Shown here one piece after another: positions 1 through 5,511 of a DNA stretch of 5,511 nucleotides. Numbering within the stretch: the first letter of the stretch is position 1; each line of letters starts with the position of its first letter. The stretch comes from Moraxellaceae bacterium. Lineage in GTDB: Bacteria > Pseudomonadota > Gammaproteobacteria > Pseudomonadales > Moraxellaceae. The stretch lies in assembly GCA_014378805.1 (NCBI GenBank), contig JACMMY010000042.1:1-5511 (forward strand), in the 5' to 3' direction. The position numbers and the translations under genes are program-made. The notes beneath the pieces were generated by a model. The model did no database searches and was not told the origin of the DNA. It was given only the letters and a program-made list of their open reading frames with translations.

Positions 1-219
1 ATGATTTCTGCAGCAGCCCGTCATGAATGCCGTGGTGCTCACTCGGTTGCAGATTATGAGCAGCCAGCTGATCACTCGACAATGGCAAATGGTCGTAATG
101 ATGCGGAGTGGCGTAAGCATACACTCTGGTATTCATCAGACAATCATCTGGAATACAAGCCTGTACGTACTAAACCACTGACAGTTGATTGTATTCCACC
201 TGCACCGCGCACATTCTAA
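1..219 (+). CDS. sdhA: Succinate dehydrogenase flavoprotein subunit, C-terminal end (partial)
   Basis: This is the last 72 codons of SdhA, the FAD-bearing catalytic subunit that oxidises succinate to fumarate in membrane-attached complex II. The window opens inside the gene, so the ATG at position 1 is an internal Met codon, not a start. The fragment is the C-terminal helical domain of the fumarate reductase/SdhA flavoprotein family. It carries the family stretch ECRGAHS at residues 9-15 of the fragment, then HTLWY and LEYKPV, and the typical ending PRTF before TAA. The FAD-binding domain and the catalytic Arg and His residues lie upstream and cannot be judged. The stop is 17 bases before the sdhB ATG, so the two genes are almost certainly co-transcribed. 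Identification rests on these remembered family motifs and on sdhB following directly. Confidence 0.95.
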   Translation: MISAAARHECRGAHSVADYEQPADHSTMANGRNDAEWRKHTLWYSSDNHLEYKPVRTKPLTVDCIPPAPRTF

Positions 220-221
220 TT

Positions 222-227
222 GAGGAG
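222..227 (+). promoter_or_regulatory. Shine-Dalgarno site of sdhB
   Basis: GAGGAG lies 9 bases before the ATG at 237, an ideal spacing. It fixes that ATG as the sdhB start, rather than the in-frame TTG at 189, which lies inside sdhA and would add 16 residues with no family counterpart. Confidence 0.85.
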
Positions 228-236
228 CATATCGAG

Positions 237-947
237 ATGAGTCACGGAATTCGTACTTTTGAAATCTATCGCTATGATCCTGATAAGGATAAAGCGCCGT
301 ACATGCAGACTTTTCAGATTCAATTAGAAGATGGCGACCGTATGTTGCTGGATGCGTTGATTAAACTGAAAAAGCAAGATGAGACCTTATCATTCCGTCG
401 CTCATGCCGTGAGGGTATTTGTGGTTCGGATGGTATGAACATAAATGGTAAAAACGGTTTGGCATGTCTGCAAAACCTGAATGAATTGCCTGCAAAAATA
501 GTTTTGCGTCCGCTGCCTGGTTTACCTGTTATCCGTGACATGGTTGTGGATATGACTCAATTTTATACTCAGTATGAAAAAGTTCGTCCATATCTCATTA
601 ATGAACAACCTGCACCGCCGACTGAACGTCTTCAATCACCTGAAGATCGTGAGAAGTTAGATGGTTTGTATGAGTGTATTTTGTGTGCATGCTGCTCAAC
701 ATCATGCCCATCATTCTGGTGGAATCCTGATAAATTTCTTGGGCCATCTGCACTTATTCAAGCGTATCGATTCATAGCAGATTCGCGGGATAAGGATACT
801 GCAAAACGTTTGGCTGATTTGGATGATCCGTTCAGTTTATTCCGTTGCCGCGGTATCATGAACTGTGTGTCGGTTTGTCCGAAGGGATTAAATCCAACCA
901 AAGCGATTGGTCATATTCGTAATATGATCCTAGATCAAGCTGGATAA
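237..947 (+). CDS. sdhB: Succinate dehydrogenase iron-sulfur subunit
   Basis: This 236-residue protein is the electron-transfer subunit of complex II. It carries electrons from the FAD of SdhA to the quinone site at the SdhC/SdhD membrane anchor. The length is close to the E. coli protein (238). The N-terminal ferredoxin domain (about 1-105) binds the [2Fe-2S] cluster through C57, C62 and C77, with D65 at the place of the aspartate ligand known in E. coli. The C-terminal helical domain has YECILCACCSTSCPS (145-159) and FRCRGIMNCVSVCPKG (202-217). By family alignment, C147, C150, C153 and C214 hold [4Fe-4S], and C157, C204 and C210 hold [3Fe-4S]. WWNPDK (161-166) belongs to the quinone-side region. 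Residue 205 is Arg where E. coli has His207. All cluster ligands are present, so the subunit should be functional. A terminator begins 13 bases after the stop. Confidence 0.98.
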   Translation: MSHGIRTFEIYRYDPDKDKAPYMQTFQIQLEDGDRMLLDALIKLKKQDETLSFRRSCREGICGSDGMNINGKNGLACLQNLNELPAKIVLRPLPGLPVIRDMVVDMTQFYTQYEKVRPYLINEQPAPPTERLQSPEDREKLDGLYECILCACCSTSCPSFWWNPDKFLGPSALIQAYRFIADSRDKDTAKRLADLDDPFSLFRCRGIMNCVSVCPKGLNPTKAIGHIRNMILDQAG

Positions 948-959
948 TTGGATTTAAGC

Positions 960-996
960 TAAAAAACGCATCTATTTCGGTGCGTTTTTTATTTTT
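960..996 (+). terminator. Rho-independent terminator after sdhB
   Basis: The arms AAAAAACGCA (961-970) and TGCGTTTTTT (981-990) are perfectly complementary. The stem extends inward by a T971-G980 wobble pair and C972-G979, leaving the 6-base loop TATTTC, and outward by T960-A991. A further T-run (992-996) follows. The stem base is an A-tract facing a T-tract, so the structure could also act on the opposite strand. It lies 13 bases after the sdhB stop and should end the sdh transcript, separating it from sucAB. Confidence 0.9.
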
Positions 997-1126
997 AGGG
1001 GGTAATATTTTCTATCATAATGTTAGATATAGCTCAAAAAAATCAAGTTGGTGTGGGTTCGCGTGATAGGATTTTCATCCATGGAACGAGAGCATTTATT
1101 ATTGCCAGTTTCTGCACTTCTATGGC

Positions 1127-1139
1127 ACATTTAAAATGT
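1127..1139. repeat. 13-bp inverted repeat (possible operator)
   Basis: ACATTT and AAATGT flank a single central A. It is AT-rich, and the TAAAAT box (1132-1137) lies inside it. A perfect 6+6 repeat of this size can occur by chance in AT-rich spacer. No regulator is recognised. Confidence 0.25.
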
Positions 1140-1206
1140 TGTTTGTATTTCGCTGTGATGATTGAGAAGTCATATTCGCCAAGCAGGTTATGTGTTGATA
1201 TCACCT

Positions 1207-1218
1207 GATTTGCAAATC
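1207..1218. repeat. Perfect 12-bp palindrome (possible operator)
   Basis: GATTTGCAAATC reads the same on both strands. It lies about 350 bases before sucA, just after an 8-bp palindrome TGATATCA (1196-1203). It does not match the CRP/Vfr or FNR box layout. It could be a dimeric regulator site for suc, but nothing else supports that. Confidence 0.25.
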
Positions 1219-1289
1219 TGACTTGTATAGAAATGTCCACCCTAGGTTTTATGCTTGGGTCTTGCTCTTAACGAACTCTTTGGAGGTAA

Positions 1290-1457
1290 TTGCTCGATCG
1301 CTGCATTCTTGTCTACAAAAACCAACGTAAAACGTGGGTTTTGATCTGGCAAGACGTATGCGTTTGGCATAGTCTTAACAGTGCGTTCAATAAAGCGTTG
1401 AATGCAGGTTTCGTGGAAGCGTTAAACGAGTTCATTCATTCACTGTTTGAATCATGA
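1290..1457 (+). CDS. Possible 55-codon small ORF in the sucA leader (doubtful)
   Basis: From TTG at 1290 a frame stays open for 55 codons to TGA at 1455-1457. GGAGG (1282-1286) precedes it, but the gap to the TTG is only 3 bases, too short for normal initiation, and the frame has no ATG. The N-terminal half is rich in hydrophobic residues plus Trp and Cys. The second half (from about residue 28) places Leu/Phe about every fourth residue, giving an amphipathic-helix pattern with repeats such as AFNK, ALNA and ALNE. No family is recognised. Open frames of this length are common by chance, and the inverted and tandem repeats here could produce the pattern. It is recorded because it coincides with the structured region and would be a candidate leader peptide if translated. 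Confidence 0.13.
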   Translation: MLDRCILVYKNQRKTWVLIWQDVCVWHSLNSAFNKALNAGFVEALNEFIHSLFES

Positions 1458-1531
1458 ATGGATTGTTTAACGGTGAGGCATTTTTAGGCGCAGTACTGCG
1501 GAAGGTATGAACTTTTGCCGTGCTGTAAAAG
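1318..1531 (+). promoter_or_regulatory. Series of stem-loops before sucA, candidate structured 5' leader
   Basis: Five hairpins and one palindrome follow one another. (1) 1318-1323 pairs with 1337-1342 (AAAACC/GGTTTT), then, past one mismatch, ACGT with ACGT, 3-base loop. (2) 1351-1361 with 1367-1376: 10 bp with a bulged G1356, 5-base loop. (3) 1382-1390 with 1398-1406: TGCGTTCAA/TTGAATGCA, 9 bp with one G-U, 7-base loop. (4) 1420-1439 with 1454-1472: 8 bp, a small internal loop, then 9 bp with one G-U. (5) Palindrome CGCAGTACTGCG at 1489-1500. (6) 1512-1518 with 1525-1531: CTTTTGC/GTAAAAG with one G-U, 6-base loop. Position before sucA suggests a cis-acting mRNA leader. Structured sucA leaders (sucA and sucA-II motifs) are known in some proteobacteria, but I cannot match this one to them. 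The pairings are seen directly; the RNA function is inference. Confidence 0.4.
1371..1430 (+). repeat. Imperfect 12-nt tandem repeat, five units
   Basis: In steps of 12 the units are AGTCTTAACAGT, GCGTTCAATAAA, GCGTTGAATGCA, GGTTTCGTGGAA and GCGTTAAACGAG. Units 2, 3 and 5 share GCGTT then AA at positions 7-8, starting at 1383, 1395 and 1419. Units 1 and 4 are diverged. Read in the frame of the doubtful small ORF, the units give SLNS, AFNK, ALNA, GFVE and ALNE. The repeat forms part of the stems of hairpins 3 and 4, so repeat and pairing are not independent signals. Confidence 0.3.
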
Positions 1532-1553
1532 ATTAGATTGGTGATGATTTAAA

Positions 1554-1559
1554 GACGAG
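1554..1559 (+). promoter_or_regulatory. Weak Shine-Dalgarno site of sucA
   Basis: GACGAG differs by one base from GAGGAG and ends 7 bases before the ATG at 1567. It is the best candidate near this start, but clearly weaker than the sites of sdhB and sucB. It leaves some doubt between ATG 1567 and the in-frame ATG at 1582 (codon 6). It lies in the single-stranded stretch after the last hairpin. Confidence 0.5.
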
Positions 1560-1566
1560 TAAACTC

Positions 1567-4413
1567 ATGCAAGAGGCACAGATGCAGCGAGCGGATACTG
1601 AGTTATCCGGAGAAAACGCGGCCTATATCGAAGAACTCTATGAGCGTTATCTGACCGACTCAAGTTCGGTTAGTTCAGACTGGAAAGCATTGTTTGACCA
1701 GTATCCTAAAGGCGACCAACCACATAGCAATGTGATTGAACAGTTTTTACTGTTAGCGCGCAATTCCACTCGTGCTCAGCCCATGGCGCAGAGCTCAGTC
1801 AGTACCGATCACGAACGTCGCCAAGTTGGCGTATTGCAGTTGATCGCGGCTTACCGTAATCGTGGACATCAAAAAGCAAACTTAGATCCATTGGGTCTGA
1901 TGGTTCGCCAGCATGTGCCTGATCTTGAACTTGCTGCGCATGGTTTGTCACGTTCCGATCTCGATACAACCTTTCAAACTGGCAATTTGCAAATCGGCAA
2001 AACCGAAGCAACATTGGCGGAAATGGTTGATGCAATGGAAGCCATCTACTGTAGTTCGGTCGGTGCAGAATACATGCACATCGTCGATACCAAAGAACGT
2101 CGCTGGTTGCAACAACGTTTAGAAGGCGCTCGCGGTATTCCGCAGTTTTCGCAAGAAGCTAAAATGGGCTTGCTTGAGCGTCTAACCGCAGCGGAAGGCC
2201 TTGAAAAATTACTCGGTAACAAATATGTTGGCGCGAAACGCTTCGGTCTGGAAGGCGGAGAAAGTTTTATTCCGATGGTCAATGAGATTATTCAGCGAGC
2301 GGGTAGTGTCGGAACCCGTGAAGTTGTGATCGGGATGGCGCATCGCGGACGTTTGAATTTGCTGGTGAATATTCTCGGTAAAAACCCTGCGGACTTGTTT
2401 GGCGAGTTTGAAGGCAAGACCTTTAATAAGAAAGGTTCAGGTGACGTTAAATACCATCAAGGCTATTCTAGCAATGTGATGACAACAGGTGGCGAAGTTC
2501 ATTTGGCTTTGGCATTTAACCCCTCGCATTTAGAAATCGTCAGTCCTGTGGTCGTCGGTTCAGTCCGTGCGCGTCAAGCCCGTCGCGATGATATTGGTGG
2601 TGATTCTGTTGTCGCAATTCTTGTTCACGGCGACGCAGCATTCGCGGGTCAAGGCGTGGTGATGGAGACCTTCCAGATGTCACAAACCCGTGCATATCAC
2701 ACGGGCGGTTCAATTCATATTGTCATCAATAACCAAGTTGGATTTACCACAAGTCGCCCAGAAGATGCACGTTCGACTGAGTATTCGACCGATGTGGCGA
2801 AGATGGTTCAGTGTCCAATTTTTCATGTCAATGGCGATGATCCCGAAGCGGTCATTTTCATTACCCAATTGGCGGTTGATTATCGGATGCAGTTTCACCG
2901 CGACGTGGTCATCGATTTGTTCTGTTATCGCCGTCGTGGTCATAACGAAGCTGACGAGCCCTCGGCGACTCAACCATTGATGTACCAAGTGATTACGAAG
3001 CTACCAACGACGCGCACGCTGTACACAGACAAGATGGTTGCATCTGGCGTAGTCGCACGTAGCGATGCGGATCAGATGGTTGAAGATTATCGTGACGCGG
3101 TCGAAAAAGGTGAGCATGTCGCTAATGCCTTAGTCGGCGAGCCGAATAAAGAATTGTTTGTTGATTGGAAACCGTATTTAGGTCATACCTTAGTCGATGA
3201 TTTTAATTCAGGTGTTGATATCGAGACACTTAAAAAACTGGGCACAGAAATGAATCTGTTGCCTGAAGGTTTTGTGTTGCAAAAACAAGTGCAGAAAGTC
3301 ATTGATGATCGCTTGAAAATGCAACATGGTGAAACTCCATTGAATTGGGGCGCGGCAGAAACATTAGCCTACGCAACATTATTGAATGATGATGTGCTCG
3401 TCCGTTTAACGGGTCAAGATGTTGGCCGTGGTACGTTTTCTCATCGTCATGCTGAACTGTATAACCAAGCGAACGGCGAAATGTATGTGCCTTTGGAGCA
3501 CGTCAAACCAAATCAACGTCGTTTTGCGTTGTTTGATTCGTTGTTGTCTGAAGTAGCGGTATTGGCATTTGAATATGGTTATGCAACGACCATCCCTAAC
3601 TCGTTGATCATTTGGGAAGCACAATTTGGGGACTTCTTAAATGGTGCGCAAGTTGTTGTTGATCAATTTATTTCCAGTGGTGAAACTAAGTGGGAACGCG
3701 TTTGTGGTCTGACTTTGTTACTGCCTCACGGTTATGAAGGACAGGGTCCAGAGCATTCATCTGCACGTTTAGAGCGTTTCTTACAGTTGTGCGCTGAAGA
3801 CAATATGCAGGTTTGTACACCTACGTCACCCGCGCAAATTTTCCATTTGCTGCGTCGTCAATCGATGCGTCCGATTCGCAAGCCGTTGATTGTCATGTCA
3901 CCGAAAAGTCTGTTGCGTCATAAACTTGCTGTGTCTAATTTGTCTGAATTAGCGACTGGTAAATTTGAGACTGTGATCGATGAAGTGGATACGATTGATA
4001 AAAATGCGGTCAATCGTGTGGTCGTGTGTGGTGGTAAGGTCTATTACGACTTGCTCGAAAAGCGTCGTGAATTGAACTTGGAAAATGTAGCGATTGTTCG
4101 TGTTGAGCAACTCTATCCGTTTCCTGAGTCACGTTTAGCCCATATCTTGACCAATTATCCAAATCATAAGCATGTCGTCTGGTGCCAAGAAGAGCCAAAA
4201 AATCAAGGTGCATGGACGTTTGTCGCACCGTTACTTTATCCACTTGTGAATGACGTAAAACCCGGAACCCCAATCCATTGTGCATCGCGTCCTGCGTCTG
4301 CTGCACCTGCTTGTGGTTCGGCATACTTACATGTGAAACAACAAACATCACTGGTTGCAGCTGCACTCGGTATAGACGAAGAATCTGAAGGAGCAACATC
4401 TAATGTCCACTGA
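1567..4413 (+). CDS. sucA: 2-oxoglutarate dehydrogenase E1 component
   Basis: This 948-residue, thiamine-diphosphate-dependent enzyme decarboxylates 2-oxoglutarate and passes the succinyl group to the lipoyl arm of SucB. The length fits the family (about 930-950). The N-terminal segment ENAAYIEELYERYL (16-29) is the conserved E1o start that engages the complex core. RNRGHQKANLDPLG (97-110) follows. The catalytic core has GMAHRGRLN (256-264) and KYHQGYSS (295-302), whose H259 and H297 match E. coli His260 and His298. The cofactor motif runs from GDA (355-357) to NNQ (388-390), and YRRRGHNEADEPS is at 454-466. The pyrimidine-binding half shows LTGQDVGRGTFSHRHA (614-629), WEAQFGDFLNGAQ (683-695) and LPHGYEGQGPEHSSAR (719-734), then a C-terminal domain with MSPKSLLRH (777-785). 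No frameshift or missing motif was seen. ATG 1567 is chosen because MQE is a familiar start in relatives; ATG 1582 is possible. sucB overlaps its end by 11 bases. Confidence 0.97.
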   Translation: MQEAQMQRADTELSGENAAYIEELYERYLTDSSSVSSDWKALFDQYPKGDQPHSNVIEQFLLLARNSTRAQPMAQSSVSTDHERRQVGVLQLIAAYRNRGHQKANLDPLGLMVRQHVPDLELAAHGLSRSDLDTTFQTGNLQIGKTEATLAEMVDAMEAIYCSSVGAEYMHIVDTKERRWLQQRLEGARGIPQFSQEAKMGLLERLTAAEGLEKLLGNKYVGAKRFGLEGGESFIPMVNEIIQRAGSVGTREVVIGMAHRGRLNLLVNILGKNPADLFGEFEGKTFNKKGSGDVKYHQGYSSNVMTTGGEVHLALAFNPSHLEIVSPVVVGSVRARQARRDDIGGDSVVAILVHGDAAFAGQGVVMETFQMSQTRAYHTGGSIHIVINNQVGFTTSRPEDARSTEYSTDVAKMVQCPIFHVNGDDPEAVIFITQLAVDYRMQFHRDVVIDLFCYRRRGHNEADEPSATQPLMYQVITKLPTTRTLYTDKMVASGVVARSDADQMVEDYRDAVEKGEHVANALVGEPNKELFVDWKPYLGHTLVDDFNSGVDIETLKKLGTEMNLLPEGFVLQKQVQKVIDDRLKMQHGETPLNWGAAETLAYATLLNDDVLVRLTGQDVGRGTFSHRHAELYNQANGEMYVPLEHVKPNQRRFALFDSLLSEVAVLAFEYGYATTIPNSLIIWEAQFGDFLNGAQVVVDQFISSGETKWERVCGLTLLLPHGYEGQGPEHSSARLERFLQLCAEDNMQVCTPTSPAQIFHLLRRQSMRPIRKPLIVMSPKSLLRHKLAVSNLSELATGKFETVIDEVDTIDKNAVNRVVVCGGKVYYDLLEKRRELNLENVAIVRVEQLYPFPESRLAHILTNYPNHKHVVWCQEEPKNQGAWTFVAPLLYPLVNDVKPGTPIHCASRPASAAPACGSAYLHVKQQTSLVAAALGIDEESEGATSNVH
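4388..4393 (+). promoter_or_regulatory. Shine-Dalgarno site of sucB, inside sucA
   Basis: AAGGAG within the last codons of sucA lies 9 bases before the ATG at 4403, and fixes that start. The 11-base overlap with sucA suggests translational coupling, which would help keep E1 and E2 in proportion. Confidence 0.85.
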
Positions 4414-5511
4414 AATTAAAGCCCCCATTTTCCCTGAATCTGTTGCAGACGGGACAGTTGCCGCTTGGCATAAAAAAGTGGGTGAGCCAGTTAAGCGCGA
4501 TGAAGTTTTAGCAGATATTGAAACCGACAAGGTCGTTTTGGAAGTGGTTGCACCTGCGGATGGCGTCTTGCTCAGTATTACAAAAAATGAAAATGACACA
4601 GTGCTGTCTGGCGAAGTGTTGGCGATGTTTGAAGCGGGTGGAATTTCAGCACCCCCAGTGCCTGTTGGCATCGCGGGTTCAGTCGAAATTACTGAACGTA
4701 ATACAGCTTTGAATCCTGTCGTAGTCGACACTGTCGAAGTTAGCCAAACCGCTCAAGATCAAAGTCCAGCAGTGCGTAAAGCAGTTGCTGAAGCGGGTAT
4801 CAATCCTGCTGATGTATCTGGTTCAGGTCGTGGTGGTCGTGTGACGAAAGAGGATGTTGTGGCTCATGTTGCTGCTCCAAAAGTGACTACACCTTCTGCG
4901 CCTGCAACAGCAGTATCACTCGCAGTTGGAGAGCGTGTAGAAAAACGAGTTCCGATGACTCGTCTTCGTCAACGCGTTGCGCAGCGTTTGTTATCTGCTT
5001 CACAAGACACGGCGATGTTGACCACGTTCAACGAAGTGAATATGAAACCGATCATGGATATGCGTAAAGCCTACGGTGATCGTTTTGAAAAACGTCATGG
5101 CACTCGTTTGGGCTTCATGTCTTTCTTCGTGAAAGCAGCGACTGAAGCACTTAAACGTTTCCCTGCGGTCAATGCATCATTAGACGGTACTGATATTGTT
5201 TATCACGGCTACTACGATATCGGTGTAGCCGTATCTTCTGATCGTGGTTTGGTCGTTCCTGTTCTTCGCGATACTGATCGTATGAATTTGGCGGAAGTTG
5301 AAAAGAGTATCATCGAGTACGGTACTAAAGCGCGTGACGGCAAACTCGGTATTGATGATATGACGGGTGGCACATTTACCATTTCTAATGGTGGTGTATT
5401 CGGTTCATTGTTATCGACACCAATTCTGAACCCACCACAAACTGCAATCTTAGGAATGCACAAAATCCAACAACGCCCAATGGCGGTGAATGGCGAAGTG
5501 GTCATTCTTCC
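4403..5511 (+). CDS. sucB: Dihydrolipoyllysine-residue succinyltransferase (E2), 3' end missing
   Basis: The first 369 residues of E2 are present. This is the core subunit that takes the succinyl group from SucA on a lipoyl lysine and transfers it to CoA. The window ends inside codon 370; the family is about 400-410 residues, so some 35-40 are missing. The lipoyl domain (about 2-76) carries ETDKVVLEV (40-48), with K43 as the lipoylated lysine. A flexible linker leads to the E3-binding domain (about 121-155: SPAVRKAVAEAGI, then SGRGGRVTKEDV). A second Ala/Pro/Thr-rich linker follows (about 157-175). The acyltransferase domain starts near 180, with RLRQRVAQRL (197-206), FNEVNM (219-224), and ISNGGVFGSLLSTPILNPPQ (337-356). 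The catalytic HxxxDG motif lies beyond the edge and cannot be checked. The TDKVVLEV lipoyl site and the place after sucA favour SucB over pyruvate dehydrogenase E2. Lipoamide dehydrogenase often follows in this cluster but is not visible. Confidence 0.97.
   Translation, partial: MSTEIKAPIFPESVADGTVAAWHKKVGEPVKRDEVLADIETDKVVLEVVAPADGVLLSITKNENDTVLSGEVLAMFEAGGISAPPVPVGIAGSVEITERNTALNPVVVDTVEVSQTAQDQSPAVRKAVAEAGINPADVSGSGRGGRVTKEDVVAHVAAPKVTTPSAPATAVSLAVGERVEKRVPMTRLRQRVAQRLLSASQDTAMLTTFNEVNMKPIMDMRKAYGDRFEKRHGTRLGFMSFFVKAATEALKRFPAVNASLDGTDIVYHGYYDIGVAVSSDRGLVVPVLRDTDRMNLAEVEKSIIEYGTKARDGKLGIDDMTGGTFTISNGGVFGSLLSTPILNPPQTAILGMHKIQQRPMAVNGEVVIL

Larger units (their letters stand above)
948..1566 (+). 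other. 619-bp sdhB-sucA intergenic region, no recognisable gene
   Basis: After the terminator, positions 997-1280 hold only short palindromes (listed separately) and two ORFs of about 60 codons, one per strand, with no usable ribosome site and no recognisable product. From 1318 to 1531 the DNA is crowded with inverted repeats just before sucA. I found no convincing sigma-70 promoter with both boxes and good spacing. The best single boxes are CATAAT (1015-1020) and TAAAAT (1132-1137), each matching 5 of 6 consensus bases but lacking a good -35 partner. A suc promoter is expected here because the sdh transcript should stop at about 996, but its position is not visible. Confidence 0.7.

Noticed and set aside
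189..236. In-frame TTG start that would lengthen SdhB by 16 residues
   Set aside because: It lies inside sdhA, has no good SD site, and adds residues unlike SdhB N-termini. GAGGAG at 222-227 fits ATG 237.
1191..1205. CRP/Vfr-like site TGTGT-N5-TCACC
   Set aside because: The half-sites are 5 apart instead of 6, and each departs from TGTGA/TCACA at its last base.
1020..1208. 62-codon + strand ORF in the gap
   Set aside because: The only purine run (AGGGGG, 997-1002) is 17 bases from the ATG, the protein is not recognisable, and such frames are common by chance.
1043..1240. 65-codon - strand ORF in the gap
   Set aside because: It has a GTG start with no properly spaced SD site and no recognisable family. 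I considered a decayed transposase but saw no transposase motif and no flanking terminal repeats.
1224..1252. Possible promoter TTGTAT-N17-TTTTAT
   Set aside because: It matches only 3 of 6 and 4 of 6 consensus bases, no better than expected by chance in AT-rich spacer.
1318..1345. First leader hairpin as an intrinsic terminator or attenuator
   Set aside because: The stem is interrupted and AT-rich at its base, and only four T residues end it before GATC, so it is too weak to call a terminator.
4010..4731. Two - strand open frames of about 130 codons over the sucA/sucB junction
   Set aside because: They are antisense shadows of well-supported genes and have no recognisable product.

Overview
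The window is a stretch of TCA-cycle gene cluster from a gammaproteobacterium. It holds the last 72 codons of sdhA, all of sdhB, a strong intrinsic terminator, a 619-bp gap, all of sucA, and the first 369 codons of sucB, which runs off the right edge. All genes are on the + strand. The order sdhA-sdhB-sucA-sucB is typical of Pseudomonadales. From memory, the SdhB N-terminus and the SdhA C-terminus look most like the Moraxellaceae/Acinetobacter side of that order. The genus is inference, as no search was run.

Layout. 1-219: C-terminus of the succinate dehydrogenase flavoprotein. 237-947: iron-sulfur subunit with all ten cysteines of its three Fe-S clusters and a clear Shine-Dalgarno (SD) site. 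960-996: Rho-independent terminator, which should end the sdh transcript. 948-1566: gap with no recognisable gene. Its left half holds only scattered short palindromes. Its right half (about 1318-1531) is densely folded: five stem-loops plus a perfect 12-bp palindrome lie in a row just before sucA. 1567-4413: 2-oxoglutarate dehydrogenase E1. 4403-5511: dihydrolipoyl succinyltransferase E2, overlapping sucA by 11 bases, with its SD site inside sucA.

Function. SucA and SucB, with a lipoamide dehydrogenase not seen here, convert 2-oxoglutarate to succinyl-CoA. Succinate dehydrogenase oxidises succinate to fumarate and passes electrons to quinone. The terminator and the long gap suggest that sdh and suc are separate transcription units here, with suc having its own promoter and possibly a structured RNA leader.

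The coding genes look ordinary and intact. The part worth a second look is the sucA leader: the stem-loop series, a 12-nt imperfect tandem repeat, and an overlapping 55-codon ORF that is probably, but not certainly, fortuitous. No mobile element, CRISPR array, tRNA or rRNA was seen.
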